Notes: generated by a model not told the origin, from the sequence alone. Shown: positions 17,401 through 24,645, counted from the first letter of the stretch. The stretch is 42,422 nt of DNA from an uncultured Selenomonadales bacterium (GCA_947307055.1 CAMZHX010000019.1:1-42422), one strand, 5' to 3'. Translations and numbers: made by a program.

Positions 17401-17726
17401 ATTCAAGTCACGTGCCCGTTTATTTTCCAATCTGCGCGGGCGATAAAATCAGAATCGAGGCACCGTACCACGCACTATGCAACGCGGGCCACATCGCATA
17501 TTTGGAAATGGATGGCGACCCAACTAAAAATCTTTCCGCATTCGAGGCTCTCGTTAGGGCTATGCACGATGCCAATATGGGCTACTTCTCAATAAATCAC
17601 CCCGTAGACCGCGACCCCGTTTGCGGCTACACCGGCATTATCGCTAATGAATGCCCGCATTGTCACAGAAAAGAAGTCGAAACCGGAACTTTCCACATAA
17701 AACGCTTGAAGCCCGAAGACAAATAA
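14442..17726 (+). CDS. nrdD: anaerobic (class III) ribonucleoside-triphosphate reductase with an intein
   Basis: This oxygen-sensitive enzyme makes deoxynucleotides from NTPs using a thiyl radical generated by a glycyl radical. The likely start is TTG at 14442, six bases after an AGGGGGG site; the product is 1094 residues including a 363-residue intein, hence 731 after splicing. Residues 1-90 form an ATP-cone (KVRKRSGQRVNYDREKIFNA). FNCCQID carries the first active-site cysteine. YIATMG and CRTRVMSNVNG, joined by splicing, recreate the MGCRT loop thought to hold the thiyl-radical Cys. The C-terminus has a zinc site (DPVCGYTGIIANECPHC) but stops after FHIKRLKPEDK, where homologues continue into the RITGYL glycyl-radical loop. 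No nrdG activase is adjacent. Identity is certain; activity is doubtful. Confidence 0.94.
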   Translation: MKLTKVRKRSGQRVNYDREKIFNAIAGANRDATTPADKLSAEDLELVTDSVERAISENEIIGVEAIQDQVEKALMAHGFYDVAKQFIVYRQRHTQRREAQKRLMSTYRDIFFADSVDIDLKRDNANINTDASMGIMLKLGAESSKYFVDNYVLPEEFVQADKENWIHVHDKDFSLITFNCCQIDLLKLFRGGFSTGHGFLREPNSIRSYASLACIAIQSNQNDMFGGQSINAFDYAMAEGVRKSFRRAIKDEIKRACEFCDVEAAGEVDFNICTYCEGENSAAVENLTKIVGSEKIAEKIYKQACADVVEETHQAMEALIHNFNTLHSRAGAQVPFSSINYGMDTSPEGRLATREVLNAIEAGLGNGETPIFPISVFQLKAGVNYNVDDPNYDLFRQACKVSAKRLFPNFVSLDAPYNLQYYKAGDYNSYIATMGCADGDELVIYQYKGKFFCEGIKRLWERMSEPEMQSGQSKYIKAQNLQILDADAGKFVEVYTVVKNPDQGNWVRVNFDNGRSILVTADHPLYTANRGRVQVSDLKVGDTINSYYELPTIEVDEKNFISDTDEAYILGLIITDGCYDNGLYVTLDAETEEDILKTFVERVKNTWNEDCTVTHFERGDKGDYYSIYVKGSPKEYEKRFIELFGGLQKKCRSIPHELFTATREIKLAFLAGMIDGDGHISYKSKVQLGSTNKELAWQQLALAQSLGYPAKIYLNRYDSKHHEKIRYRVEFTMSNEIAKYLASAKKSCVQWNGKESQTKTPEVINVRSIEYLGALGKESFDVETATDKFTLSFINSGNCRTRVMSNVNGREESGSRGNFAFVTINLPKLALESKGNVEEFFKLYDKYIMICHDYILCRLKTIEEKHVYNFPFLMGQGVWMDSEKLKPTDKIKDVLKHASYSIGFCGLAECLVALIGKHHGQSEEAQELGLKIVGHLRERTDDYTKREKRNWTTFATPAESTAGQFQRSNRKIYGNIKGVTDRPYMTNSSHVPVYFPICAGDKIRIEAPYHALCNAGHIAYLEMDGDPTKNLSAFEALVRAMHDANMGYFSINHPVDRDPVCGYTGIIANECPHCHRKEVETGTFHIKRLKPEDK
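15747..16835 (+). other. LAGLIDADG intein within NrdD
   Basis: The intein is 363 residues long, from Cys436 of the precursor (CADGDELV) to the final Asn in FINSGN, followed by Cys+1 (CRTRV). Block A is CADGDELVIY; block B is ILVTADHPLY with the conserved His; block F is SFDVETATDKFTL; block G is FINSGN. The two endonuclease motifs are ILGLIITDGCY (about intein residue 131) and FLAGMIDGDGHI (about 232), so a homing endonuclease domain is present and looks intact. The penultimate residue is Gly instead of the usual His. Splicing would leave the conserved MGCRT sequence without scar. Confidence 0.93.
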
Positions 17727-17731
17727 ATTAA

Positions 17732-17762
17732 CCTCCGTCAGAAAGTTGGCGGAGGCCTTTTT
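17732..17762 (+). terminator. terminator after nrdD, probably bidirectional
   Basis: CCTCCGTCA (17732-17740) pairs with TGGCGGAGG (17747-17755), including one G-T pair, around a 6-base loop, followed by CCTTTTTG. It ends nrdD five bases after the stop codon, and may serve the convergent PAP2 gene more weakly. Confidence 0.8.
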
Positions 17763-17791
17763 GTTAATGCGTAATTCGTAATGCAAAATGT

Positions 17792-18733
17792 TTAGTGCTT
17801 GAATCTCTTTTCGACCTTTGTAAATATCAGCGGGATTATAAACATGATTGAGAAGAACGGCAAAAACGCTTTGAAGAATTCATACGCCTCGACGCTCAAG
17901 AAAACTTTGATTATCGGGTAAATCACAACCGCTATCACGCCCAATATCGCAAAGCCGATTACGATTCGCCAAATCCTGTCCTTGAATGAAATTTTCGTCT
18001 TGAAGTTTACAAACCTCTGCTCCAAGAACCAACCTAAGAAAAATGCTAATCCAAAGCCCAGCGCGTCAAAGGCATCTACTCGCGCTTTGATAGGGTCGAC
18101 GATTACTTTTCCGTTCAGCAGGTCTTCCGGATACGGCTTGAAGTACAGCCACAAAAAGATTACCGCGCAGATTATCAGCCCGCCTAAAAAGAAAATCGAT
18201 TTGCGCTCCCTGTCGTTGCCTATCCATGCGAAAATTTTCTCCGCGACAAAGAAAAGCCCTATCGAATACGCTATCGCAACTATTATATCTTGCGGCGTGT
18301 GCATTCCTAAAAAATTTCGGCTGAATGCTACTAAAATCACTATCAGCCCGCATGGAATTATCAGCAGCGGCAAAACTTTCCTGTAGAAAAACGCTAAGCC
18401 GCCAAAAACCGCCGTCGTAAATTGCGTGTGACCGCTCGGAAATGAAAAATTCGACGCTTCCTTCAATGCATCGCCCGACGGAATGATTTCTGCGTCCTTT
18501 ATCCACGGGCGATAGACGCAAAACGTGCCCTTCAATAAATCGTTAATCACTCGCCCGCACGTCGCGTTGAATAGCAAAAAAATTCCCGCTTGCTTGTTGA
18601 AACACCAGAAAAGTATTGCAGGTATCGCCGCTGTTAATGCGCTTTTGGGTATGCTCGAAATAAACGTAAAAAAGCCCTCGCCGCCCCAATCGTTGCGAAT
18701 CCCCTGCAGAAATATCAAATAATCTAAGTCCAC
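17792..18733 (-). CDS. PAP2 superfamily membrane phosphatase
   Basis: An integral membrane lipid/pyrophosphate phosphatase, such as an undecaprenyl-diphosphate or phosphatidate phosphatase. All three catalytic motifs are present: KGTFCVYRP (KX6RP type), PSGHTQ, and SRNFLGMHTPQDI (SRX5HX3D). Several hydrophobic spans surround them, plus three or four more in a C-terminal extension (from about residue 185), making it longer than minimal PAP2 proteins. The start is GTG at 18733, five bases after AAGGAGG; the ribosome binding site overlaps the glyA stop region. It is last in the tsaC - NTF2-like - glyA - PAP2 operon. The substrate cannot be fixed from sequence. Confidence 0.85.
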   Translation of the reverse strand: MDLDYLIFLQGIRNDWGGEGFFTFISSIPKSALTAAIPAILFWCFNKQAGIFLLFNATCGRVINDLLKGTFCVYRPWIKDAEIIPSGDALKEASNFSFPSGHTQFTTAVFGGLAFFYRKVLPLLIIPCGLIVILVAFSRNFLGMHTPQDIIVAIAYSIGLFFVAEKIFAWIGNDRERKSIFFLGGLIICAVIFLWLYFKPYPEDLLNGKVIVDPIKARVDAFDALGFGLAFFLGWFLEQRFVNFKTKISFKDRIWRIVIGFAILGVIAVVIYPIIKVFLSVEAYEFFKAFLPFFSIMFIIPLIFTKVEKRFKH

Positions 18734-18743
18734 AATGCCCTCC

Positions 18744-19985
18744 TTAGTACAGCGGATATTTTTCACAGAGCGCAGCCACTCTCGACCGCGCCTCTATTTT
18801 TTTGCTCTCGTCAGTCGGATTGTCCAAAACCAACGCGATAATATTCGCAACTTCGCGCATATCGTCTTCCATAAAGCCGCGCGTCGTCAAAGCAGGACTG
18901 CCTAACCTCAAACCGCTCGTGACGAACGGACTGCGCGGTTCAAATGGAATCGTATTTTTATTTGCGGTGATGTTCACTTCGTCAAGGAGATTTTGCGCCT
19001 CTTTGCCCGTGATATTTTTGCTCGTCAGGTCGACAAGCATTAAATGATTATCCGTGCCGCCGCTCACAATCCTAAATCCGTCCGCCGTCAACGTCTCGGC
19101 TAAAACTTTTGCGTTCTTGATAATCTGCGCGGCATAGGTTTTGAATTCGGGTTGCAAAGCCTCGAAAAATGCCACAGCCTTAGCCGCTATCACGTGCATT
19201 AAAGGTCCGCCTTGCGTGCCGGGGAAAATCGCTTTGTTGAACTGCTTGCCGAACTCCGCGTCCTTGCAGAGAATCAAACCGCCGCGAGGTCCGCGCAATG
19301 TCTTATGCGTCGTCGAAGTCACAACGTCAGCATAGGGCAACGGACTTGGGTGCAATCCCGCCGCAACTAATCCGGCTATGTGCGCCATGTCGACCATTAA
19401 ATAAGCTCCGACTTTCTTAGCGGTATCGGCGAGGCGTTCAAAGTCGATTATCCGCGAATATGCCGACGCGCCCGCCACTATTATTTTCGGACGGCAATTT
19501 TCCGCGATTTTTTCTAATTCGTCGTAGTCAATCGTTTCATTTTCGCGGCTAACTCCGTACGGAACGATTTTAAAATACTTTCCGCTCATATTTACCGGCG
19601 AACCGTGCGTCAAATGCCCGCCGTCAGTCAAATTCATGCCCATAATCACATCGCCGGGCGTCGCGAGCGCAAAATATACCGCCATATTAGCTTGTGCGCC
19701 CGAATGCGGCTGAACATTTGCGTAATCGCAATCGAAAAGCTTTTTAGCGCGGTCAATCGCGAGCTGCTCCGCCACGTCGACGAATTCGCACCCGCCATAA
19801 TAACGCTTTTTCGGATAACCTTCGGCATATTTGTTGGTGAGTACCGAGCCTTGCGCCTCCATTACCGCTTTGCTAACGATATTTTCCGACGCGATAAGCT
19901 CTAACTTATTGCGCTGGCGATTGAGTTCGTTTTCCACTGCCGCGAAAAGTTCTTTATCCTTCTGCAAGCCTTCCATTAAATTCAT
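18744..19985 (-). CDS. glyA: serine hydroxymethyltransferase
   Basis: This PLP enzyme interconverts serine and glycine and feeds one-carbon units into folate metabolism. The PLP lysine is in [16 protein letters not shown], near residue 226. Other family blocks are [15 protein letters not shown], the region around [13 protein letters not shown], and [15 protein letters not shown]. The length of 413 residues is standard. The start has TTTGGAGG 7 bases upstream. It is the third gene in a minus-strand operon; the preceding NTF2-like gene ends 15 bases before it. Confidence 0.98.
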   Translation of the reverse strand: MNLMEGLQKDKELFAAVENELNRQRNKLELIASENIVSKAVMEAQGSVLTNKYAEGYPKKRYYGGCEFVDVAEQLAIDRAKKLFDCDYANVQPHSGAQANMAVYFALATPGDVIMGMNLTDGGHLTHGSPVNMSGKYFKIVPYGVSRENETIDYDELEKIAENCRPKIIVAGASAYSRIIDFERLADTAKKVGAYLMVDMAHIAGLVAAGLHPSPLPYADVVTSTTHKTLRGPRGGLILCKDAEFGKQFNKAIFPGTQGGPLMHVIAAKAVAFFEALQPEFKTYAAQIIKNAKVLAETLTADGFRIVSGGTDNHLMLVDLTSKNITGKEAQNLLDEVNITANKNTIPFEPRSPFVTSGLRLGSPALTTRGFMEDDMREVANIIALVLDNPTDESKKIEARSRVAALCEKYPLY

Positions 19986-20000
19986 GCTATGACCTCCAAA

Positions 20001-20420
20001 TTATTTAATCAAACCAAGAGCACTCAGCAAGCCGAACATGCCCTGCGCCGCCACGTCGTTAATAATTTTGCCGTCCGCGTTGAAGTAGTAGAAATTCATG
20101 ACGCTGAACGAAACTCTTTTGCCGGTCGGCGCGAGATTCATAAAATTTCCGTCGTGCGTGCCGCTACAAATCCAACTGACCGCAACTTTATCATCTTCGG
20201 CCGCCATGTCGACCATTTCCCAGCGAATGTCAGAAAAACTTTTGCGCATCAACTCCACGACCGATAGATAACCCGCGCCACCGTAAAGCGGCTTTTCTGA
20301 TACGGGCGTCGTGAATTCGGCTTCGTCGGCAATCAATTCTGCCGCTAAAGTTTTATCGTTCGTATTTATGCACGTCATGAATTTTTTCATCGCGAGTTTA
20401 TTGCGTTCGGCGTTGCTCAT
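20001..20420 (-). CDS. NTF2-like / SnoaL-like small protein
   Basis: A 139-residue protein of the NTF2-like cone fold (SnoaL / ester-cyclase-like). It starts MSNAERNKLAMKKFMTCINT and contains a pattern typical of these proteins: an N-terminal helix, YGGAGYLSVVELMRKSF, DDKVAVSWICSGTH, and FSVMNFYYFNADGKI. The start at 20420 has GGGAGG upstream and overlaps the tsaC stop in an ATGA arrangement, so it is translationally coupled. An upstream extension would lie inside tsaC and is rejected. Members range from enzymes to ligand-binding proteins; no catalytic function can be assigned. Confidence 0.75.
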   Translation of the reverse strand: MSNAERNKLAMKKFMTCINTNDKTLAAELIADEAEFTTPVSEKPLYGGAGYLSVVELMRKSFSDIRWEMVDMAAEDDKVAVSWICSGTHDGNFMNLAPTGKRVSFSVMNFYYFNADGKIINDVAAQGMFGLLSALGLIK

Positions 20421-21037
20421 TTTAAAACCTCCCAAATTTTTTCCGCAGGAATTGCTCCGTGACGTAAAATTTTCGGTTCTGCCGTCAAATCGATTACCGT
20501 TGACGAAATGCCGAATTGACATTGCCCGCCGTCTAAAATTATTTCCACGCGCCCCGATAAATTGCTAAAAACTTCCTGCGCGGTCTTCGGCGGAACTTTG
20601 CCCGATAAATTTGCGCTCGGTGCCGCGATTGGACAGCCCGATAATTTTATCAGTTTCAACGCCACGTCATTTGCCGGAAATCTTATCCCGACGTTTTGAA
20701 AGTTGCTCGTCACGAAGTCCGGAACAATTTTATTCTTTGGCAATATTATCGTCAAGGCACCAGGACAGAACATTTCAAACAATTTTTCTGCCCGCGCAGA
20801 TATTTTTGCGACACGCTCGACCATTTCTAGGCTTGCGACGTGCAAACTTAGCGGTTTATCATTCGGTCTGCCCTTCGCAACGAAAATTTTCCTGCAAGCT
20901 TCCACATTTAAGCCGTCCGCGCCTAAGCCGTACACAGTTTCCGTCGGGAACGCGACTAATTCTCCTTTTTTAATCTTTTCCGCCGCTAAAATCAAATTTT
21001 CTTCCGTCGGTTGTAAAATTTTTGTCTGCAAATCCAT
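20417..21037 (-). CDS. tsaC: threonylcarbamoyl-AMP synthase (TsaC/Sua5/YrdC)
   Basis: This enzyme makes threonylcarbamoyl-AMP from threonine, bicarbonate and ATP, the first step of the t6A modification of ANN-decoding tRNAs. Signature regions are VAFPTETVYGLGAD, KGRPNDKPLSLHV, CPGALTIILP, GIRFPAND and APSANLSGK. At 206 residues it is the short form with the YrdC domain only. AAGGAGG precedes the ATG. It is the first gene of a four-gene minus-strand operon, and its leader contains two hairpins (21063-21158). Confidence 0.95.
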   Translation of the reverse strand: MDLQTKILQPTEENLILAAEKIKKGELVAFPTETVYGLGADGLNVEACRKIFVAKGRPNDKPLSLHVASLEMVERVAKISARAEKLFEMFCPGALTIILPKNKIVPDFVTSNFQNVGIRFPANDVALKLIKLSGCPIAAPSANLSGKVPPKTAQEVFSNLSGRVEIILDGGQCQFGISSTVIDLTAEPKILRHGAIPAEKIWEVLK

Positions 21038-21062
21038 TCCTCCTTGTAAAAGTTATCGCAAA

Positions 21063-21158
21063 ACGAAGCCCCCGTACAGCGTCCCATTCTGTGCGGGGGT
21101 TCTTCGTTCAGTGATACATATGACCAATACTGCAATGCTACCTGCAGGTGTTAGCATT
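21063..21158 (-). promoter_or_regulatory. structured leader of the tsaC operon (two hairpins)
   Basis: Hairpin 1: AATGCTA (21134-21140) with TAGCATT (21152-21158), the loop holding the palindrome CCTGCAGG. Hairpin 2: ACGAAG plus CCCCCG plus TACAG (21063-21079) paired with CTGTG, CGGGGG and CTTCGT (21089-21107), a long GC-rich stem with a two-base bulge, followed on the minus strand by TTTTGCG. The second looks like an attenuator placed just before the tsaC ribosome binding site. It matches no riboswitch class that I recognise. Confidence 0.55.
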
Positions 21159-21169
21159 TTGATGTTGAA

Positions 21170-21198
21170 AATCTATCATAAACTCGGCTTTTTGTCAA
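21170..21198 (-). promoter_or_regulatory. tsaC operon promoter
   Basis: On the minus strand: a perfect TTGACA (21198-21193), a 17-base spacer, and TAGATT (21175-21170). Its -35 box occupies the same bases as the -35 box of the divergent plus-strand promoter, so the two promoters probably compete for polymerase. Confidence 0.65.
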
Positions 21199-21221
21199 TG
21201 TCGCGTACTTTGTGCTATAAT
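21192..21221 (+). promoter_or_regulatory. promoter of the FlgT/CsgG-like gene
   Basis: TTGTCA (21192-21197), an 18-base spacer, and a perfect TATAAT (21216-21221), about 25 bases before the ATG. It shares its -35 region with the tsaC promoter on the other strand. Confidence 0.65.
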
Positions 21222-21245
21222 TTTTACAGAAAGGCGGTCTTAACT

Positions 21246-22271
21246 ATGAAAAAATTTTTGGCGGCATTGGCGATGATGATTTTTTTGAGCGGCGCGACGT
21301 GTTCGGCTGAAAACGTTCACGCAATCGGGCGCGGCAATACCGAACGCAGTGCGATTCATAACGCAATGCGCATGGCGATTGAACAGAAATTTGGCGCGGC
21401 GGTCAATGCCAAAACGCTCACAGAAAATTTCATGGTCGTCAACGATAAAATTTCTGTCGACAGCGCGGGGCTTATCTCAAGCTACGAAATTATTTCAAGC
21501 CGCGTCGTCAACGGAATTTATATCGTCGAACTAAACGTTGAGCTTGACGCCGATAAAATTTCCTCGCGCCTCTCCGAGCTGCAAAAAAAATCTCTGGTCG
21601 ATGTCAACGCCGATAATCCTCGCGTGGCCGTCATAGCATTCGATTCGAGCGGGCAACGTTATGCCGAGATTGAGAACGAAATTATTTCCGCGCTCAAACG
21701 TCAAGGCTTTACTCGGACGGTCGACTTGGCGCAAGTTAGCCGCGTCGTTCAGCAGAGGATTTACTCAGCGGCGGGCGACGTTCAATTTTGTAAAGCTCTC
21801 GCCAATGATTTCCATGTTGATTGCCTCGTCTGCGCGGAAGTGAAAATTTTGTCCGGCGATGATATTTCCGTTTCGAGCCGCCTCATTGAACTAAATACCG
21901 GCGAGATAATTTTTGCCGGGTCGACGACGGGCGGCGGAACTTTTATCGACAATCGCGACGCATTGAAATTAGCCGGTCGCCGCGCAGGGAGCGAAATTTC
22001 ATTTGCCGCGCTCAAGTCCGCCGCGAAGGTCGAACGCCATTTGACTTTGCTCATAACAAAAAATACGTTCGAGCAACTCGGCGGCACTTTGACCACCGTT
22101 AGCGAACGCATTAAAAATATTTTGGGCGTGAACGACGCCTTTGCCCGCAAGTTGAATGCGAGCCTTGAACTTGATATTGACTTCGACGGGACGGCTACCG
22201 ACTTCGCCCGCGAACTAGAATTTTTAGGGATAAAACTTTTAGAAGTCAGCGCGAACTTTGTTAAGATTTAA
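21246..22271 (+). CDS. secreted FlgT/CsgG-like protein
   Basis: A 341-residue exported protein. MKKFLAALAMMIFLSGATCSA is a clear signal peptide. The next part (HAIGRGNTERSAIHNAMRMA through GIYIVELNVEL) resembles the N-terminal domain of the flagellar outer-membrane-associated protein FlgT. The middle (NPRVAVIAFDSSGQRYAEI, then ALKRQGFTRTVDLAQVSRVV) resembles the CsgG/FlgT-middle fold. The C-terminal 90 residues were not recognised. It would reside in the periplasm or at the outer membrane, consistent with a diderm cell. The open frame extends far upstream, but the signal peptide, promoter and A/G-rich ribosome binding site fix the start at 21246. Its stop codon overlaps that of the convergent hydrolase gene. 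Confidence 0.75.
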   Translation: MKKFLAALAMMIFLSGATCSAENVHAIGRGNTERSAIHNAMRMAIEQKFGAAVNAKTLTENFMVVNDKISVDSAGLISSYEIISSRVVNGIYIVELNVELDADKISSRLSELQKKSLVDVNADNPRVAVIAFDSSGQRYAEIENEIISALKRQGFTRTVDLAQVSRVVQQRIYSAAGDVQFCKALANDFHVDCLVCAEVKILSGDDISVSSRLIELNTGEIIFAGSTTGGGTFIDNRDALKLAGRRAGSEISFAALKSAAKVERHLTLLITKNTFEQLGGTLTTVSERIKNILGVNDAFARKLNASLELDIDFDGTATDFARELEFLGIKLLEVSANFVKI

Positions 22272-23104
22272 GCCGTCCAACCCTCCGCCAAGTCCAAAAT
22301 TATTTTCGCAATCTCGTCGTGTTTCTGTTGGTACGTGTGACCGGTGCGCTCAATGAAAATCATTTTGTTATCCTGCGCGGTCGGCATGTGCGAATTGATA
22401 TTTTTGAGGAAGCCGACGGGGTCGCCGTCAGTGAAGTTATCGTAGGTGCCGATAATCATCGCGCCGTTATGGGTAATCTGTTCGAGTTGGGAAAAATTGT
22501 TGGTGTTATCCAAAATGCCGCTCAACCAATCGTGCGCGGTATTCGCCGTGCAAACCACCCAGCCCATAAAGTAAAACGGCAAAATCTTCGCGCCTTGACC
22601 ATAGCGCACCAACTTTTCTATAAAATCTTTTTCGCCGTCGCTTACGCCGCTCATCATATGCGCCAAATTTGCTGGACTCATAAAGATAAAATGTTCGACG
22701 CGCTTTGTATTGTGATTTCGTGACAAGTAGTAGATAACTTTGTTCGCGCCGAGCGAGTGACCCGCCAAAATCACATGACGATAATTTTTCGCGGCGTAGT
22801 CAAGGTAGGCGTCGATGTCCTCTTCGGTGTAGGAAAATCTTTCGTTCCACGAGCCGATAATTTCTTTCGCGCCAGTCTTAGCGTTGTAAGTCTCGATTTC
22901 GCCGAATGCGTCGTTGGTCTGCGCGTAAATGAAATCGATACCGTGCGTGCTGAGGGTGTCGCCTATGTTGTAATAGAACGGATTGCTATAAAAATTGCCG
23001 TGAATGCCGGTTATGGCGATGACGACGGTATCAGAAGCTTGCGCGGGGAATAGGACGCCATTTAGGACGGTGCCGCGCCGCGTCTCGACGTTGAGATTTT
23101 CCAT
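22268..23104 (-). CDS. alpha/beta hydrolase
   Basis: A 278-residue alpha/beta hydrolase of the DUF1749/UPF0613-like type. The nucleophile elbow is AGHSLGANK (Ser near residue 117), the oxyanion region is AITGIHGNFYSN, and the catalytic His is in ERTGHTYQQKH near the C-terminus. There is no signal peptide, so it is cytoplasmic. Its ATG directly follows the TAA of the upstream oxidoreductase gene (TAAATGG), and its ribosome binding site lies within that gene's end. The two are surely cotranscribed and probably handle the same class of reactive or ester-bearing compound (inference). Confidence 0.82.
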   Translation of the reverse strand: MENLNVETRRGTVLNGVLFPAQASDTVVIAITGIHGNFYSNPFYYNIGDTLSTHGIDFIYAQTNDAFGEIETYNAKTGAKEIIGSWNERFSYTEEDIDAYLDYAAKNYRHVILAGHSLGANKVIYYLSRNHNTKRVEHFIFMSPANLAHMMSGVSDGEKDFIEKLVRYGQGAKILPFYFMGWVVCTANTAHDWLSGILDNTNNFSQLEQITHNGAMIIGTYDNFTDGDPVGFLKNINSHMPTAQDNKMIFIERTGHTYQQKHDEIAKIILDLAEGWTA

Positions 23105-24136
23105 TTAGGCGCGCCTCCCGAAAATGCAGCGATGAGCGGGCGTCCTGTAGCAAGCATTACACGAGACGCATTTTGAGACGCAATTTTTATCGGCGGCAAG
23201 TTTTTTCGGGAAGTCGGGTTCCCTGACGAGCGGGCGCGATAAACTTAGCAATTCGCCCTGCGTTTGATTCAAGAAATTTTCCATGACTTGACGACTACGC
23301 CAGCCGCCGACGCAAATCACCGGAACTTGAACTTCATCAGCGAGCCTCGCGGCGAAGTCAGCAAAATATCCCTCGTTGACGCCCGCCCTTATGCCGCCGA
23401 CCGAAGTCCCGTTGCCGCTGACCTCGATTGAATCAATGCCGGCCGCCTCAAGCATTTTGCAAATTTTCAAGCTCTCGCCTTCGTCGAGGCCGCCGCTCAC
23501 AAAGTCGCTTGAATTGATTTTAATCGTGACGTGGAGGCTTGGAGCTGATTTTTTTATGCCGCGCAGAATGTCGAGCAAAATTTTGGCGCGGGCTTCAGTC
23601 GAGCCGCCGAACTCATCAGACCTGCGATTGATTTTCGGGCTGATAAATCTGCTAAGGAAGAAGAAATGCGCCGCGTGAATCTGGACGCCATCAAAGCCGC
23701 AAAGTTCAGCGCGAATCGCCGCGTCGACGAACATTTTTATAACTTCGCGGACATTTTCGGTCGACAAATCATTTTCGCCGACCTCGACGGAATTTTCATA
23801 GAACGCGCCCAAAGCCAACTGACTAATCGCCGCGCAATTTTCCGCGTGAATCATTTCGACGAGCTTTTTATATTGCGGAATCTTTTTATATTGCGGAATC
23901 AATTTGTTATCGGAAAGGCGCATCATGCCGCCGAAATAAAAATCGTCAGTCGCGACGCTCGTAAAGCCCGTGATAATCGCTCCGACGCCGCCCTTTGCGA
24001 GTTCGCGATAAATTTCGTAGGTGTCGTCGTCTATGCTGCCGTCCTGCGCGGCGATGCCTTCCCAAGTCGCCGAGCGCACTAGACGATTTTTTAAATGCAA
24101 GTTGTTAAGTTCGACCGCTTCAAAAATATTTTTCAT
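23105..24136 (-). CDS. Old Yellow Enzyme family NADH:flavin oxidoreductase
   Basis: A 343-residue FMN-dependent ene-reductase-type protein. Family motifs include LHLKNRLVRSATWEG, FDGVQIHAAHFFFLSRFISP (catalytic His pair region) and CVGGWRSRQVMENFL. The C-terminus carries a cysteine cluster, CVSKCVSCNACYRTP, as in OYE-like proteins related to the 2,4-dienoyl-CoA reductase / BaiC group that bind a 4Fe-4S cluster, although the following domains of those enzymes are absent. IPQYKK occurs twice in tandem owing to an 18-base duplication. GGAGG precedes the ATG. It is divergent from an HxlR regulator, a common arrangement for electrophile- or quinone-responsive reductases. Confidence 0.87.
   Translation of the reverse strand: MKNIFEAVELNNLHLKNRLVRSATWEGIAAQDGSIDDDTYEIYRELAKGGVGAIITGFTSVATDDFYFGGMMRLSDNKLIPQYKKIPQYKKLVEMIHAENCAAISQLALGAFYENSVEVGENDLSTENVREVIKMFVDAAIRAELCGFDGVQIHAAHFFFLSRFISPKINRRSDEFGGSTEARAKILLDILRGIKKSAPSLHVTIKINSSDFVSGGLDEGESLKICKMLEAAGIDSIEVSGNGTSVGGIRAGVNEGYFADFAARLADEVQVPVICVGGWRSRQVMENFLNQTQGELLSLSRPLVREPDFPKKLAADKNCVSKCVSCNACYRTPAHRCIFGRRA
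23865..23900 (-). repeat. exact 18-base tandem duplication inside the OYE gene
   Basis: Bases 23865-23882 and 23883-23900 are identical. They are in frame and duplicate the hexapeptide IPQYKK, giving LIPQYKKIPQYKKLVEM. This looks like a recent slippage event that keeps the frame. Confidence 0.9.
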
Positions 24137-24137
24137 G

Positions 24138-24168
24138 TTGAAACCTCCTTAACTGTTTGAAGTATAAT
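24138..24168 (+). promoter_or_regulatory. candidate promoter of the HxlR regulator
   Basis: A perfect TATAAT (24163-24168) has TTGAAA (24138-24143) at a long 19-base spacing. A small hairpin, GCAGA (24194-24198) with TCTGC (24203-24207), lies in the leader. The 90-base gap must also hold the promoter of the divergent OYE operon, which I could not place with confidence. Confidence 0.4.
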
Positions 24169-24226
24169 TGGAAAGCAAATTTTTGGCGAGAACGCAGAAA
24201 AATCTGCCTGCTGTGGAGGTTTGAAC

Positions 24227-24589
24227 ATGGACGAAAAAAATTATCCGATTGACGCGACTTTAAGCGATGTCGTCAACAAAAAATGCCCGATACTTTGCGC
24301 AATGGACGTTATCGGGTCGAAATGGAAGTTGCCGCTTGTGTGGTATCTGCACGAAAAAGAAAATAACCGATATAACGAACTAAAACGCCGCATACCAGGC
24401 ATAACGAACATAATGTTGACAAAATCACTGCGGGAAATGGAAGCGGACGGGCTAATTTTGCGCCGCGAATTAGTTTCGGAGCCGCCCAAAGTTGTAGAAT
24501 ATTCGCTGACAGATTTTGGCAAGGAGTTAATCCCCGCGCTAAATGAGCTTTACGCTTGGGGACAAAAAATTTTACAACGCGAGCCGTAA
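24227..24589 (+). CDS. HxlR-family winged-helix regulator
   Basis: A 120-residue MarR-like dimeric repressor or activator. Residues 20-110 give the HxlR signature: CPILCAMDVIGSKWKLPLVW, YNELKRRIPGITNIMLTKSL, LREMEADGLILRRE, then VEYSLTDFGKELIPALNEL. Cys residues at positions 20 and 24 lie where redox- or electrophile-sensing cysteines occur in relatives such as YodB and HypR. The start ATG at 24227 has TGGAGG 7 bases upstream; an upstream TTG in the same frame is less likely. It is divergently transcribed from the OYE/hydrolase pair, which is its probable target (inference). Confidence 0.9.
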   Translation: MDEKNYPIDATLSDVVNKKCPILCAMDVIGSKWKLPLVWYLHEKENNRYNELKRRIPGITNIMLTKSLREMEADGLILRRELVSEPPKVVEYSLTDFGKELIPALNELYAWGQKILQREP

Positions 24590-24632
24590 AAAATAGAGCG
24601 CGTCTCCGAAATTGGAAACGCACTCTTTTATT
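24588..24632. terminator. bidirectional terminator between HxlR gene and the propionate operon
   Basis: GAG-C-GCGT-C-TCC (24596-24607) pairs with GGA-A-ACGC-A-CTC (24614-24625) around a short loop, with two mismatches. TTTTATT follows on the plus strand, and the preceding run of six A residues gives TTTTTT on the minus strand. Confidence 0.7.
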
Positions 24633-24645
24633 GTCGAGAAAAATT

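Noticed and set aside
21063..21158. Known riboswitch (for example glycine or SAM) in the tsaC-glyA leader
   Set aside because: Two hairpins are present, but no conserved riboswitch core sequence was recognised.
20703..21245. Upstream extension of the FlgT/CsgG-like ORF
   Set aside because: It is antisense to tsaC and its leader. A signal peptide, promoter and ribosome binding site fix the start at 21246.
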